NCBI RefSeq assembly: GCF_026015985.1
Contig: NZ_CP110389.1
Location: 3,318,001 to 3,382,000 of the forward strand
Direction: 5' to 3'
Source: Rhodopseudomonas sp. P2A-2r
Lineage (GTDB): Bacteria > Pseudomonadota > Alphaproteobacteria > Rhizobiales > Xanthobacteraceae
Length of the DNA stretch: 64,000 nucleotides
Shown here: in pieces, positions 36,891 to 47,996 of the stretch
Position numbering within the stretch: position 1 is the first letter of the stretch
Layout of the letters: the number at the start of each line of letters is the position of its first letter
Position numbers and translations under genes: made by a program
Notes under the pieces: generated by a model
The model's database searches: none
What the model saw: the letters and a program-made list of their open reading frames with translations, nothing else
Told to the model about the DNA's origin: nothing

Positions 36891-38216
36891 CTATTCCACC
36901 GCGTACCAGCGGACCAGCTGCGGCGCCGCCCAGTCGAGGGCCGTCGCCTCCAGCAGCCAGCGGCCGGCCGTCTCGGCGAGGAACGCGATGCGCTGGGTCC
37001 GGCCGGCCTCGACCAGGATTGTGTCCAGCCAGAACGGCTTCCAGCCGTCGTCGAGCCGGTCAAGCAGCCGACCATGCTGGCCATGCAGGCGAAACACGAC
37101 CGGGATCGTGCCCCGGTTGGTTAGGGCAAGCACCACGGTGCGGCCGGCTTTGACCTTGAAGGCGGGCGGCGTCGCGACGCCGAGGCCGCTGGACGACAGC
37201 CAGTCCGGCACCGGCGCAGCCGGGGAACCCAGCGGAACGTCGACCCGCACCGCATTCTTGAGGTCTAGCTGTGCAGGCAGTCCGTTGGACGGGAGCGCCG
37301 CAGCGGCGGGCAGCGGCCTGTCGCGCACTGGGGGCTCGCTTGAGGTCAGCAGCCGGCCGATCGGGCGGACTTCCTTGCCGTCGTGCAGCAGGATGGCTGC
37401 GGCTGATCCCGGCGGGCGGGTGACGTCGACAAAGGCGTCGATCCGGGTTCCCGGGGCCAGCACAAGCTGGCCATTGCGGGCCGGAAACGGCTCGACCGGT
37501 TGGCCGTCGATAGCCATCACCTGAACATTTGAATCTTCGATTCTTAAAGCAATCGCAGTGCGCTGGCAGCCATTTATAATGCGAAGCCTGAGCCGTTCAT
37601 GGAGCCGGACGGTGGGTTCGAAGCTGGGCTTGCCGTTGACGGTGAAGACAGCGGTGGTGTCCGTCGGGTCGCTTCCGGGCGCGACGGCGATGTTGTCTGG
37701 GCGCAGTCGCGCTTCCTCGATCAGCAGGACTTCGTCGCGGTTGGCTACGGGCGGGGCAGTCTCCAATACCACCAGCGCACGGGCGGGCGACGGTTTCGCC
37801 TGGCCGTCGCCGAGCAGCCGGAGGTCGACCATGAAGGTGCCTGCATGGCGCAACGGCAGCCGGAACGCATCGGTGCCGCCCGCGGCCAGTGGTGGGCGCC
37901 CGAGCAGCGGCTCGGCGGCGGGGGCGCCGTCGATGCCGTGCCAGTTCAGGACAACGGGAACCGGCAGCTGATTCTCCAGCGTCACGTCGATCTCGTCGCC
38001 GCGCTTGAAGCGCAATGCGCCATCCCGGGTGGCGGTCTGCAGCAGCCAGGCCGGCGTCTCGGCACCCGGCCGGAGTACCATGGTGCCGGCCCTGGCTTGC
38101 AGTGCCAGCGCCGGCCGGGTCTGGCCGACCGCGGCAACGGGCGCGATCGGAGCGAGAATCGCGCCGCCAAGCCCGGCGAGCAGGGTGCGGCGGCTGACCG
38201 GGAAGCGATCTGTCAT
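36891..38216 (-). CDS. Copper-less multicopper-oxidase-like Tat protein (FtsP/SufI-type)
   Basis: 441 aa, exported by Tat (VSRRTLLAGLGGAILAP at residues 7-23). Three cupredoxin domains are recognisable by IDVTLENQLPVPVVLNWHG, RLRIINGCQRTAIALRIEDSN and GTIPVVFRLHGQHGRLLD, but the copper-binding histidines are largely gone: HWHG is NWHG (residues 91-94), the YHSH segment reads MVDLR, and the C-terminal HCH motif is absent (GRWLLEATALDW). This is like the cell-division protein FtsP/SufI, which folds like an oxidase without copper. ATG 38216 fits the Tat signal. A structural or division role is likely. Confidence 0.82.
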   Translation of the reverse strand: MTDRFPVSRRTLLAGLGGAILAPIAPVAAVGQTRPALALQARAGTMVLRPGAETPAWLLQTATRDGALRFKRGDEIDVTLENQLPVPVVLNWHGIDGAPAAEPLLGRPPLAAGGTDAFRLPLRHAGTFMVDLRLLGDGQAKPSPARALVVLETAPPVANRDEVLLIEEARLRPDNIAVAPGSDPTDTTAVFTVNGKPSFEPTVRLHERLRLRIINGCQRTAIALRIEDSNVQVMAIDGQPVEPFPARNGQLVLAPGTRIDAFVDVTRPPGSAAAILLHDGKEVRPIGRLLTSSEPPVRDRPLPAAAALPSNGLPAQLDLKNAVRVDVPLGSPAAPVPDWLSSSGLGVATPPAFKVKAGRTVVLALTNRGTIPVVFRLHGQHGRLLDRLDDGWKPFWLDTILVEAGRTQRIAFLAETAGRWLLEATALDWAAPQLVRWYAVE

Positions 38217-38364
38217 ACCGGGGATCCCGACCATTTTTCGGGCTGAATGTCCAGTTATCGCGGGCGCGGCGGAAAGTCCGGGGCGGCGTCTTTTTTTGCT
38301 GCGAACATTCACACCCATGTTATAAGCCCGCCGCTCGCGGCTTCGCGCGGACATGACGTTTCCC

Positions 38365-38448
38365 GCGGGCGTGGCGGAATTGGTAGACGCAGCGGCTTTA
38401 GGTGCCGCCGACGCAAGTTGTGGGGTTCGAGTCCCTCCGCCCGCACCA
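38365..38448 (+). tRNA. tRNA-Leu (anticodon TAG)
   Basis: 84 bases including encoded CCA. Acceptor stem GCGGGCG/CGCCCGC, anticodon stem GCGGC/GCCGC around TTTAGGT (anticodon TAG), a long variable arm as expected for Leu, and the T loop in GGGGTTCGAGTCCC. It lies upstream of tig on the same strand. Confidence 0.97.
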
Positions 38449-38613
38449 AGCGCTGACCGCGTTTGAATTGACGAATTTCGAGGGTGTATTTTCGTGGGGC
38501 AAGTCCTACGAAGATGCGTCCGCCGAACCACCGGCGCAGGCTGCAAGGCCGCGCGCCGACCAGATTGACAATGTCCGGCCGTGAGCCGGACCAGCGAGAA
38601 GAAGATTGACGCC

Positions 38614-39975
38614 ATGCAGGTGAATGAAACCGTCGCCGACGGACTGAAGCGCGAATTCCAGGTCAATGTCCCGGCCGCCGACATCGAAGCCAAGGTCGAT
38701 GCGCGCCTGATCGACATGAAGGACAAGGTCAAGCTGAACGGTTTCCGCCCCGGCAAGGTCCCCATGGGTCATCTGAAGCGGCTGTATGGCCGTTCGGTTG
38801 CCGCCGAGACCGTCGAGGAACTGATCCGCGACACCAATGCGCAGATCTTCACCGAGCGCGGTTTCCGCCTGGCCACCGAGCCGAAGGTGACGATGCCGAC
38901 CGAGATGAAGGAAGTCGAAGACATCCTCGCCGGCAAGTCCGACCTCAATTATACCGTCGCCATCGAAGTGGTGCCGGCGATCCAGCTCGCCGATTTCAAG
39001 AGCTTCACGGTTGAAAAGCCGGTTGCCGAGGTCACCGACGCCGACGTCGACGAGGCCATCAAGCGGGTGGCCGACCAGAACCGTGCCTTTGAAGCCAAGG
39101 CCGAGGGTGCCAAGGCCGGGTCCGGCGATCGCGTCACTGTCTCCTTCAAGGGCACCATCGACGGCGTGCCGTTCGACGGCGGCACCGGCGAGGGCATCCA
39201 GGTGCTGATCGGTTCCAACACCTTCATTCCCGGCTTCGAAGAGCAGCTCATCGGCATCGCCGTGGGCGAGACCAGAACCCTGAAAGCGTCCTTTCCGACG
39301 AACTACGCCAGTGCCGATCTGGCCGGCAAGGCGGCCGAGTTCGAGACGACCGCGACTGCCGTCGAGGCGCCGAAGGATACCGTGATCGATGACGAGTTCG
39401 CCAAGATGCTCGGCCTGGAATCCCTCGACAAGCTGAAGGAAGCTGCGCGCGACCGCCTGAACACGGAGTTCGCCGGTGCCACCCGCCAGCGCGTCAAGCG
39501 TCTGCTGCTCGACCGTCTCGACGAGACCCATCGCTTCGATGCGCCGCCGTCGCTGATCGAGGAAGAGTTCAAGCTGATGTGGAACTCGATCAAGGCGGAG
39601 ATGGAATCCTCGGGCAAGAGCTTTGCCGATGAGGGCACCACCGAGGAAGCCGCCATGGAAGAGTACCGCAAGATTGCGGACCGCCGCGTGCGGCTCGGTC
39701 TGGTGCTGTCCGAAATCGGCGAGAAGAACAAGATCACCGTGACTGACGACGAAGTCAGCCGCGCGGTGGTCGAGCGTGCCCGCTCGATGCCGGGCCGCGA
39801 GAAGGAAGTCTGGGACTATTATCGCAGCAATGCCAATGCATTGGCTCAGCTTCGTGCACCAATCTACGAGGACAAGGTCGTCGATTTCATTCTCGAGCTC
39901 GCCAATGTCACCGAGAAGAAGGTGACCCGCGAAGACCTATACAAGGACGACGAGGCCGAGAAGACCGCGGCCTGA
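38614..39975 (+). CDS. tig: Trigger factor
   Basis: 453 aa ribosome-bound chaperone. Ribosome-docking signature [16 protein letters not shown] (near residue 45), a PPIase (FKBP-like) domain at residues 150-245 ([20 protein letters not shown]), and the C-terminal chaperone arms to [11 protein letters not shown] 38614 is preferred to GTG 38581 because the conserved sequence [15 protein letters not shown] starts there. Followed by a hairpin and then clpP-clpX-lon, the classical proteostasis block. Confidence 0.97.
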   Translation: MQVNETVADGLKREFQVNVPAADIEAKVDARLIDMKDKVKLNGFRPGKVPMGHLKRLYGRSVAAETVEELIRDTNAQIFTERGFRLATEPKVTMPTEMKEVEDILAGKSDLNYTVAIEVVPAIQLADFKSFTVEKPVAEVTDADVDEAIKRVADQNRAFEAKAEGAKAGSGDRVTVSFKGTIDGVPFDGGTGEGIQVLIGSNTFIPGFEEQLIGIAVGETRTLKASFPTNYASADLAGKAAEFETTATAVEAPKDTVIDDEFAKMLGLESLDKLKEAARDRLNTEFAGATRQRVKRLLLDRLDETHRFDAPPSLIEEEFKLMWNSIKAEMESSGKSFADEGTTEEAAMEEYRKIADRRVRLGLVLSEIGEKNKITVTDDEVSRAVVERARSMPGREKEVWDYYRSNANALAQLRAPIYEDKVVDFILELANVTEKKVTREDLYKDDEAEKTAA

Positions 39976-39986
39976 GGCGTTCTGCG

Positions 39987-40011
39987 ATGCCGGCCGCAGA
40001 GCGGCCGGCAT
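39987..40011 (+). terminator. Hairpin after tig
   Basis: Perfect 11-bp stem ATGCCGGCCGC/GCGGCCGGCAT around AGA, 12 bp after the tig stop. There is no T run. The remaining gap 40012-40249 shows no gene and should hold the clpP promoter. Confidence 0.6.
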
Positions 40012-40249
40012 TAAGGATGTCAGGCGAAACCGGCCACCGACGCGCGGGTTAGCTTTGCCGCGACCGCGCGAATCGGCTTGAACTGGCAGTTGTCGGCATC
40101 GACGGCTGCCGGTCTTGTTGCCGCTCAATTGGCTCATATCTGTGAGCTCTGTTTAAGTCCTGCATCACGGGACGTTCGTCCTCCTCCGGCAAGCCGTAAC
40201 GGGTCCATTCTGCCGCCGGGCGCACGTCTCCGCCAACCTTGGGTGATCA

Positions 40250-40882
40250 ATGCGCGATCCGGTGGAAACCTACATGAACCTCGTGCCGATGGTGGTCGAA
40301 CAGACCAACCGCGGTGAACGGGCCTATGACATCTTCTCGCGCCTGCTGAAGGAGCGCATCATCTTCGTTACCGGTCCGGTCGAGGACGGCATGTCGACGC
40401 TCACCGTCGCCCAGCTGCTGTTCCTGGAAGCCGAGAATCCGAAGAAGGAAATCTCGATGTACATCAACTCGCCCGGCGGCGTGGTGACATCGGGTCTGGC
40501 GATCTACGACACCATGCAGTTCATCCGCCCGCCGGTGTCGACGCTGTGCATCGGGCAGGCGGCCTCGATGGGCTCGCTGTTGCTCTGCGCCGGCCACAAG
40601 GACATGCGCTTCTCGCTGCCGAACTCGCGCATCATGGTTCACCAGCCCTCGGGCGGGTTCCAGGGGCAGGCCACCGACATCATGCTGCACGCCCAGGAAA
40701 TCCTGAACCTGAAAAAGCGGCTGAACGAGATCTACGTCAAGCACACCGGCCAGACCTTCAAGGCGATTGAGGATGCGCTGGAGCGCGACAAGTTCCTCAC
40801 CGCCGACATGGCACGCGACTTCGGCATCGTCGACAAGGTGATCGACAAGCGCGCCGAAGAATCGACGCCGAAGGCGCCGTAA
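40250..40882 (+). CDS. clpP: ATP-dependent Clp protease proteolytic subunit
   Basis: 210 aa serine peptidase forming the 14-mer chamber that works with ClpX and ClpA. Catalytic Ser106 in [11 protein letters not shown], His131 in [10 protein letters not shown], and Asp near residue 180 in [11 protein letters not shown]. The N-terminal [33 protein letters not shown] includes the propeptide region. Full length and followed by clpX on the same strand. Confidence 0.97.
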   Translation: MRDPVETYMNLVPMVVEQTNRGERAYDIFSRLLKERIIFVTGPVEDGMSTLTVAQLLFLEAENPKKEISMYINSPGGVVTSGLAIYDTMQFIRPPVSTLCIGQAASMGSLLLCAGHKDMRFSLPNSRIMVHQPSGGFQGQATDIMLHAQEILNLKKRLNEIYVKHTGQTFKAIEDALERDKFLTADMARDFGIVDKVIDKRAEESTPKAP

Positions 40883-41329
40883 ACTACCCGAGGCGACGCA
40901 GTTCGGGGCTGGGCGAACCCCGCAAATTTTTGTGGCTGGCGGCGTACGTCGCGCGGCTGGCCACAAGGTTTGCTCCTGTCCGGTATCCGGTGCTGCATCC
41001 CACGGTCGCGGTTCTGGTTTCGTGCCGGTTTGGCGTGATATTCTCGTCACGTTGGGCTGATTTCGCGGGCTTTGCCCGCCGGTCCAGCCGAAATCACGCT
41101 ATTGTCACGCCATCCGGTGATTTGCCGATTAGCGAATTCTTGATCATCGGCAGTCACCATGGTTCGCTGAAGCGGATCAGCTAGTATCGTGGAAGATCTC
41201 GATTAGGCCGTGATTCGTGCGGTATTCTGGAACGAGGGTCTTTTTTGGTACGTATTTTGCTCTATCTACGGATGGGTGCCGGGATGGGGCAACGGAACGA
41301 CCAAGACCGAACGGCGGACGGAGATTAGA
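40883..41329. other. clpP-clpX intergenic region with nested inverted repeat
   Basis: 447 bp without a supportable gene. At 41058-41096 an outer repeat TGATTTCG/CGAAATCA encloses a hairpin GCGGGC-TTT-GCCCGC (41065-41079), which may end clpP transcripts or structure an RNA. Promoters for clpX should lie after 41100. None was assigned with confidence. Confidence 0.4.
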
Positions 41330-42598
41330 ATGAGTAAGGTCGGCACGAGCGACTCCAAGAACACGCTGTATTGTTCGTTCTGCGGAAAGAGCCAGCACGA
41401 GGTTCGCAAACTGATCGCGGGTCCCACCGTGTTCATATGCGACGAGTGCGTCGAGCTCTGCATGGACATCATCCGCGAGGAGAACAAGTCCTCGCTGGTC
41501 AAGTCGCGCGACGGGATTCCGACGCCGAAGGAAATCTGCAAGGTTCTCGATGACTATGTCATCGGTCAGAGCCATGCCAAGAAGGTCCTCTCGGTCGCGG
41601 TGCACAACCACTACAAGCGCCTCAACCACCAGACCAAGCACAACGACGTCGAGCTGGCGAAGTCGAACATCCTGCTGATCGGACCGACCGGTTCGGGCAA
41701 GACGCTGCTCGCGCAGACGCTCGCCCGCATTCTGGACGTGCCGTTCACCATGGCTGACGCGACGACGCTGACCGAAGCCGGTTACGTCGGTGAGGATGTC
41801 GAGAACATCATCCTGAAGCTGCTGCAGTCGGCCGACTACAATGTCGAGCGGGCGCAGCGCGGCATCGTCTACATCGACGAAATCGACAAGATCTCGCGCA
41901 AGTCCGACAATCCCTCGATCACCCGCGACGTGTCGGGCGAGGGCGTGCAGCAGGCCTTGCTGAAGATCATGGAAGGCACGGTTGCCTCGGTTCCGCCGCA
42001 GGGCGGCCGCAAGCATCCGCAGCAGGAGTTCCTGCAGGTCGACACCACCAACATCTTGTTCATCTGCGGTGGTGCGTTCTCTGGCCTTGAAAAGATCATC
42101 TCGGCCCGCGGCCGCTCCACCTCGATCGGCTTCGCCGCCCAGGTTCTGGCGCCGGAAGACCGCCGCACCGGCGAAATCTTCCGTCACGTCGAGCCCGAGG
42201 ATCTCCTGAAGTATGGCCTGATCCCTGAGTTCGTCGGCCGTCTGCCGGTCGTGGCGACGCTCGAGGATCTCGACGAGGCCTCGCTGAAGAAGATCCTGAC
42301 CGATCCGAAGAACGCGCTGGTCAAGCAGTACCAGCGTCTGTTCGAGATGGAGAACATTGAATTGACCTTCGCCGACGAAGCCCTGGGCGCTGTGGCGCGC
42401 AAGGCGATCGAACGCAAGACCGGCGCACGCGGCCTGCGCTCCATCCTGGAGAGCATCCTGCTTGAGACCATGTTCGATCTTCCGGGTCTGGAAGGCGTCG
42501 AGGAAGTGGTGATCTCCCGCGAAGTCGTGGAAGGCACCGCGCGTCCGCTCTACATCTACGCCGACCGCGCCAACACCGAGAGCAGTGCCAGCGCCTGA
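41330..42598 (+). CDS. clpX: ATP-dependent Clp protease ATP-binding subunit ClpX
   Basis: 422 aa AAA+ unfoldase. The N-terminal C4 zinc domain ([15 protein letters not shown] and [10 protein letters not shown], residues 17-45) binds SspB-type adaptors and substrates. Walker [13 protein letters not shown] near residue 118, Walker [16 protein letters not shown], the ClpP-docking IGF loop ([10 protein letters not shown]), and sensor 2 [12 protein letters not shown] are intact. ATG 41330 is the conserved start; the upstream extension is not conserved. Confidence 0.98.
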   Translation: MSKVGTSDSKNTLYCSFCGKSQHEVRKLIAGPTVFICDECVELCMDIIREENKSSLVKSRDGIPTPKEICKVLDDYVIGQSHAKKVLSVAVHNHYKRLNHQTKHNDVELAKSNILLIGPTGSGKTLLAQTLARILDVPFTMADATTLTEAGYVGEDVENIILKLLQSADYNVERAQRGIVYIDEIDKISRKSDNPSITRDVSGEGVQQALLKIMEGTVASVPPQGGRKHPQQEFLQVDTTNILFICGGAFSGLEKIISARGRSTSIGFAAQVLAPEDRRTGEIFRHVEPEDLLKYGLIPEFVGRLPVVATLEDLDEASLKKILTDPKNALVKQYQRLFEMENIELTFADEALGAVARKAIERKTGARGLRSILESILLETMFDLPGLEGVEEVVISREVVEGTARPLYIYADRANTESSASA

Positions 42599-42633
42599 TA
42601 CGCCGGCACATTGAGCGCCCTGACGACCCCAAT

Positions 42634-42664
42634 AGACGGCTGCCGGTAACTCCGGCGGCCGTCT
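42634..42664 (+). terminator. Hairpin after clpX
   Basis: 13-bp stem with one T-G pair (AGACGGCTGCCGG / CCGGCGGCCGTCT) around TAACT, 36 bp after clpX. Only a weak T tract follows. Confidence 0.65.
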
Positions 42665-42719
42665 TGCTGTAGGGTACACGAACCCGCAGTTAGCCTTTGT
42701 TTTCTGGCGTTTTACGTCT

Positions 42720-42749
42720 CTTGACACCCCCGGACCATAGCCACCTAAT
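42720..42749 (+). promoter_or_regulatory. Candidate heat-shock (RpoH-like) promoter of lon
   Basis: CTTGACA (42720-42726), a 17-bp spacer, then CCTAAT (42744-42749). The CTTG and CCTA-type boxes agree with alphaproteobacterial RpoH promoters, and TTGACA also fits the housekeeping factor. It lies 155 bp before the lon start codon; no gene was found in the rest of 42665-42904. Confidence 0.4.
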
Positions 42750-42904
42750 GCTGTCGACGAACAGAATTTCGATCCAAAGATTCGTCACCAATGATCCGGA
42801 CAAGTAGAGCCTGAGGCGGCCGAGCAAGACGGACAATCGGCACCTTGTGCAGCTGCGCAAACTCGCGGGCTGGGAACAAGGGGGCACAGCAAAAGGAATG
42901 GGCC

Positions 42905-45331
<2,427 letters not shown>

Positions 45332-45355
45332 GGATCTGGTCCTCGCGACAAAATC

Positions 45356-45383
45356 AGCGGCGTCCTTCGGGGCGCCGCTTTTT
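45356..45383 (+). terminator. Rho-independent terminator of lon
   Basis: 10-bp stem AGCGGCGTCC/GGGCGCCGCT closed by a stable C(TTCG)G tetraloop and followed by TTTTT, 25 bp after the lon stop. Confidence 0.92.
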
Positions 45384-45515
45384 GTGGCCGGGCAGGGAGC
45401 GGGTTGAGGATATCCCCAGAGGCGATCGAAGCGGTGTACGCCGACGCCTTTTGGCTGAGGCGATCGTTCGCGTCAGCCTTGCCGCGGTGCGGCCATGGCG
45501 CTAAACAGGCGGCGG

Positions 45516-45590
45516 GGGCGATTAGCTCAGCGGTAGAGCATTCCCTTTACACGGGACAGGTCGGCGGTTCGATCCCGTCATCGCCTACCA
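45516..45590 (+). tRNA. tRNA-Val (anticodon TAC)
   Basis: 75 bases with encoded CCA. Acceptor GGGCGAT/ATCGCCT (one G-T pair), D-arm AGCTCAGCGGTAGAGC, anticodon loop TTTACAC (TAC), T-arm GGCGGTTCGATCCCGTC. Its 3' 44 bases overlap, in antisense, the end of the diguanylate cyclase gene. Confidence 0.96.
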
Positions 45591-46911
45591 TTGCGGACAG
45601 ACCCTTCGACTCGATCGCCGCGTCATAGAAGCAATAGCCGCCGCCGCCGCGCGATTTCGAGCGATACAGCGCCTGGTCGGCGTGCCGCAGCAGGGTGTCG
45701 GAGGTTGTCCCGTCACCGGGCGCCAGCGCGATGCCCACACTCAGTCCGATATCGACGATCATCCCCTCGATCACGAAGGGCTCGCTCATGGCGCCGATCA
45801 GCCGCTGGGCGAGACGTTCGGCATCTCGCCGCGACGTATTGTCCTGCAGGATGACGAATTCGTCGCCACCGAGGCGGACCACCAGATCGCCCTCGCACAG
45901 CGATCGCTTGAGACGGACGGCGACCTCGACCAGCAACTGGTCGCCGACCATGTGGCCCATGGTGTCGTTGACCTGTTTGAAGCGGTCGAGATCCATGAAC
46001 AGCACGGCGGCCGAACCTGCGCTGTGGTCGATGTCGGCGAGGACCTGCGACATCCGGCTGTGGAAGGTGTTGCGGTTAGGCAGGCTGGTCAGGGAATCGT
46101 GATTGGCGAGATGGGCGATCTGCCGGCTGACCTCCAGCTTCTCGGTGACGTCCTCGTGCAGGGCGACCCAGCCGCCATCGGGGAGCGGGCGGTTGATGAC
46201 CTGCATGGTCCGGCCGTCCCACAGCAAGGTGAGCGACGTGGCCTGCTGGGCGTTACGGTTCTCGCGCATGCGCTTGGCGTAATATTGCTGCACCGACAGG
46301 CCCGGCTGGTTGCCGCGCAGATTGGAATGCGCGAGCACATCGATGTAGCGCGCGCCTGGCTTCACGATCGCCGGATCGAGCGCATAGTCCTGGATATACT
46401 TGGTGTTGCAGATCATCAGCCGTTCGTCGGCGCTGTACATCGACAGGCCGTAAGGCAGATGGAGCAGCACATCGTTAAGGTGTTCGGCACTGGGCCCGGT
46501 GTCGCAGAACTCCGGGCAAAGCGTAGCCGAAATAACGAACATGTAGCCGGCGTCGGGCAGCGGCTCGCACCGCACGGCGCGGGCATCGCCGTCGGGCAGG
46601 ACGATCCTGGCTTCGGAGACGGAGCGCGTGAGCTGGCACGCCAGCGCCAGCTCGAAGAACTGGTGCGCCAGCCCGGCGGTTTCATGTTCTCCGACCGTCG
46701 ACGATCGAAACAGCGCGTGCAGGGTTGCCGGCTTTTCGTCAGGATTCGCCGGGAGCAGCAGCAGATCGGCAAATGCCTGGTTGAACAAGTCGATGCCGAA
46801 GCCGGCGTTGACCGCGCAGATGCCGAACGGCAGCCGTCTCAGAATGGCATCCTGAAGCGACGGATATTCCGGCGCTGAATTTCGCTTCACGGGATGCGGC
46901 ATTGGCGACAT
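45547..46911 (-). CDS. PAS-GGDEF diguanylate cyclase whose end runs antisense through tRNA-Val
   Basis: 454 aa, no membrane helix. Two PAS-like regions (residues 18-130 and 140-265; DVLLHLPYGLSMYSADERLMICN) precede a GGDEF domain (DSLTSLPNRNTFHSRM, FMDLDRFKQVNDTMGHMVGDQLL, VRLGGDEFVIL). The I-site position reads CEGD instead of RxxD, so product inhibition may be lost. The last 14 residues (MVGDDGIEPPTCPV) are encoded by the antisense of tRNA-Val and are not a natural family tail. Many relatives of this architecture carry an EAL domain here that is absent. ATG at 46911. Confidence 0.87.
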   Translation of the reverse strand: MSPMPHPVKRNSAPEYPSLQDAILRRLPFGICAVNAGFGIDLFNQAFADLLLLPANPDEKPATLHALFRSSTVGEHETAGLAHQFFELALACQLTRSVSEARIVLPDGDARAVRCEPLPDAGYMFVISATLCPEFCDTGPSAEHLNDVLLHLPYGLSMYSADERLMICNTKYIQDYALDPAIVKPGARYIDVLAHSNLRGNQPGLSVQQYYAKRMRENRNAQQATSLTLLWDGRTMQVINRPLPDGGWVALHEDVTEKLEVSRQIAHLANHDSLTSLPNRNTFHSRMSQVLADIDHSAGSAAVLFMDLDRFKQVNDTMGHMVGDQLLVEVAVRLKRSLCEGDLVVRLGGDEFVILQDNTSRRDAERLAQRLIGAMSEPFVIEGMIVDIGLSVGIALAPGDGTTSDTLLRHADQALYRSKSRGGGGYCFYDAAIESKGLSAMVGDDGIEPPTCPV

Positions 46912-47120
46912 TGATCGGGCCTCTGGCTCTGCCGGTGGTTATCGCGGTAGCCGCCAAAATAGCCTTAATCGATTTGATCTATTTGCAATCAACGTGAACG
47001 GAACTGCTGCGGTGCCGGGAAAGCGGGCTGGAATGAGCCGAAATCGATACTGCGCTTGATGAGCAGCATGTCCCGCCCTACGATCCCTGCCGCGGATACC
47101 ACGGCCGGAAACCGGCCGAC

Positions 47121-47984
47121 ATGACGAAATCGGGAATGATGGCGACAGGATTGCGTGCCGGGTTGATGGCAATGGTCTTTGGCATTGCGCCGCTCGCGCT
47201 GGGCAGTGCGGTTCCGGCACCGGCGCGCGCGCAGTCCGCCGATCTCGTGCTGTGCGACCGGCTCGCTGCCGACCCGGCCGATCCCGACAAGCCGGCCGAC
47301 GTCAAAGGTGCCGCGGAGATCGCTCCATCCGACGTGGCCACCGCGATCAAGTTCTGCCGTACCGCGGCGGGAGGGGCGCGCCGGGCGCTGTATCAGCTTG
47401 GCCGTGCCTATGCCGCCAATCGGCAGGCTGGCGAGGCCATCGCGGCCTGGCGCAAGGCCGCCGACAAGGGCAGCAGCTCGGCCATGGTGGAACTCGGCGT
47501 GCTCTACGCCACCGGCGCGGGCGTTGCGAAGGACGATGCCCAGGCGCGAAAGCTGTTCGAACGCTCCGCCGAAGCCGGCAATCCGCGCGGCGTCAGCAAT
47601 CTCGCGGCCTTGTCGGGCGGCGCGCCGTCAGATCCGGTGCGCGCCCGCGCGCTGTTGGCCAAGGCCGCCGAGACCAATGCGGAAGCGCAGTATCAGCTCG
47701 GCATGATGATGGCCGAAGGCATCGGCGGGGCGAAAGACGATGCAGCCGCGCGCACCCTGTTCGACAAGGCCGCCGTGCAGGGCCACGCCGCCGCGCTGGA
47801 ACGGATGGGCGCCTTCGCCCAAAGTGGCCGCGGTGGCCCGGCGGACAAGGATCAGGCCAAGGCCTATTACGAAAAGGCCGCGGCGCTTGGCAACGATGAT
47901 GCCAAAGCCGCGCTGAAGCGCGCCGAGTGCCCCTATGTCCTCAAGGACAAGCGCGGCAACGTGGTATCGAACCTGTGTTTCTAG
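47121..47984 (+). CDS. Exported Sel1/TPR-like repeat protein
   Basis: 287 aa. A signal peptide (AGLMAMVFGIAPLALGSAV, cleavage near ARAQS) precedes a segment with one Cys pair (VLCDRLAADP and IKFCRTAAGG) and then four to five Sel1-type helical repeats: RALYQLGRAYAANRQAGEAIAAWRKAADKG, SAMVELGVLYATGAGVAKDDAQARKLFERSAEAG, AEAQYQLGMMMAEGIGGAKDDAAARTLFDKAAVQG and so on. Sel1 proteins scaffold protein complexes at the envelope. Partners unknown. It stands alone between a cyclase and a glycosidase. Confidence 0.82.
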   Translation: MTKSGMMATGLRAGLMAMVFGIAPLALGSAVPAPARAQSADLVLCDRLAADPADPDKPADVKGAAEIAPSDVATAIKFCRTAAGGARRALYQLGRAYAANRQAGEAIAAWRKAADKGSSSAMVELGVLYATGAGVAKDDAQARKLFERSAEAGNPRGVSNLAALSGGAPSDPVRARALLAKAAETNAEAQYQLGMMMAEGIGGAKDDAAARTLFDKAAVQGHAAALERMGAFAQSGRGGPADKDQAKAYYEKAAALGNDDAKAALKRAECPYVLKDKRGNVVSNLCF

Positions 47985-47996
47985 ACGGGACGCAAA

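Noticed and set aside
40930..41184. 84-residue frame between clpP and clpX
   Set aside because: No ribosome-binding site or recognisable family; it crosses the nested inverted repeat.
45516..45590. tRNA-Val as the att site of an integrated island
   Set aside because: No integrase, no direct repeat of the tRNA 3' end and no shift in gene content were found next to it.
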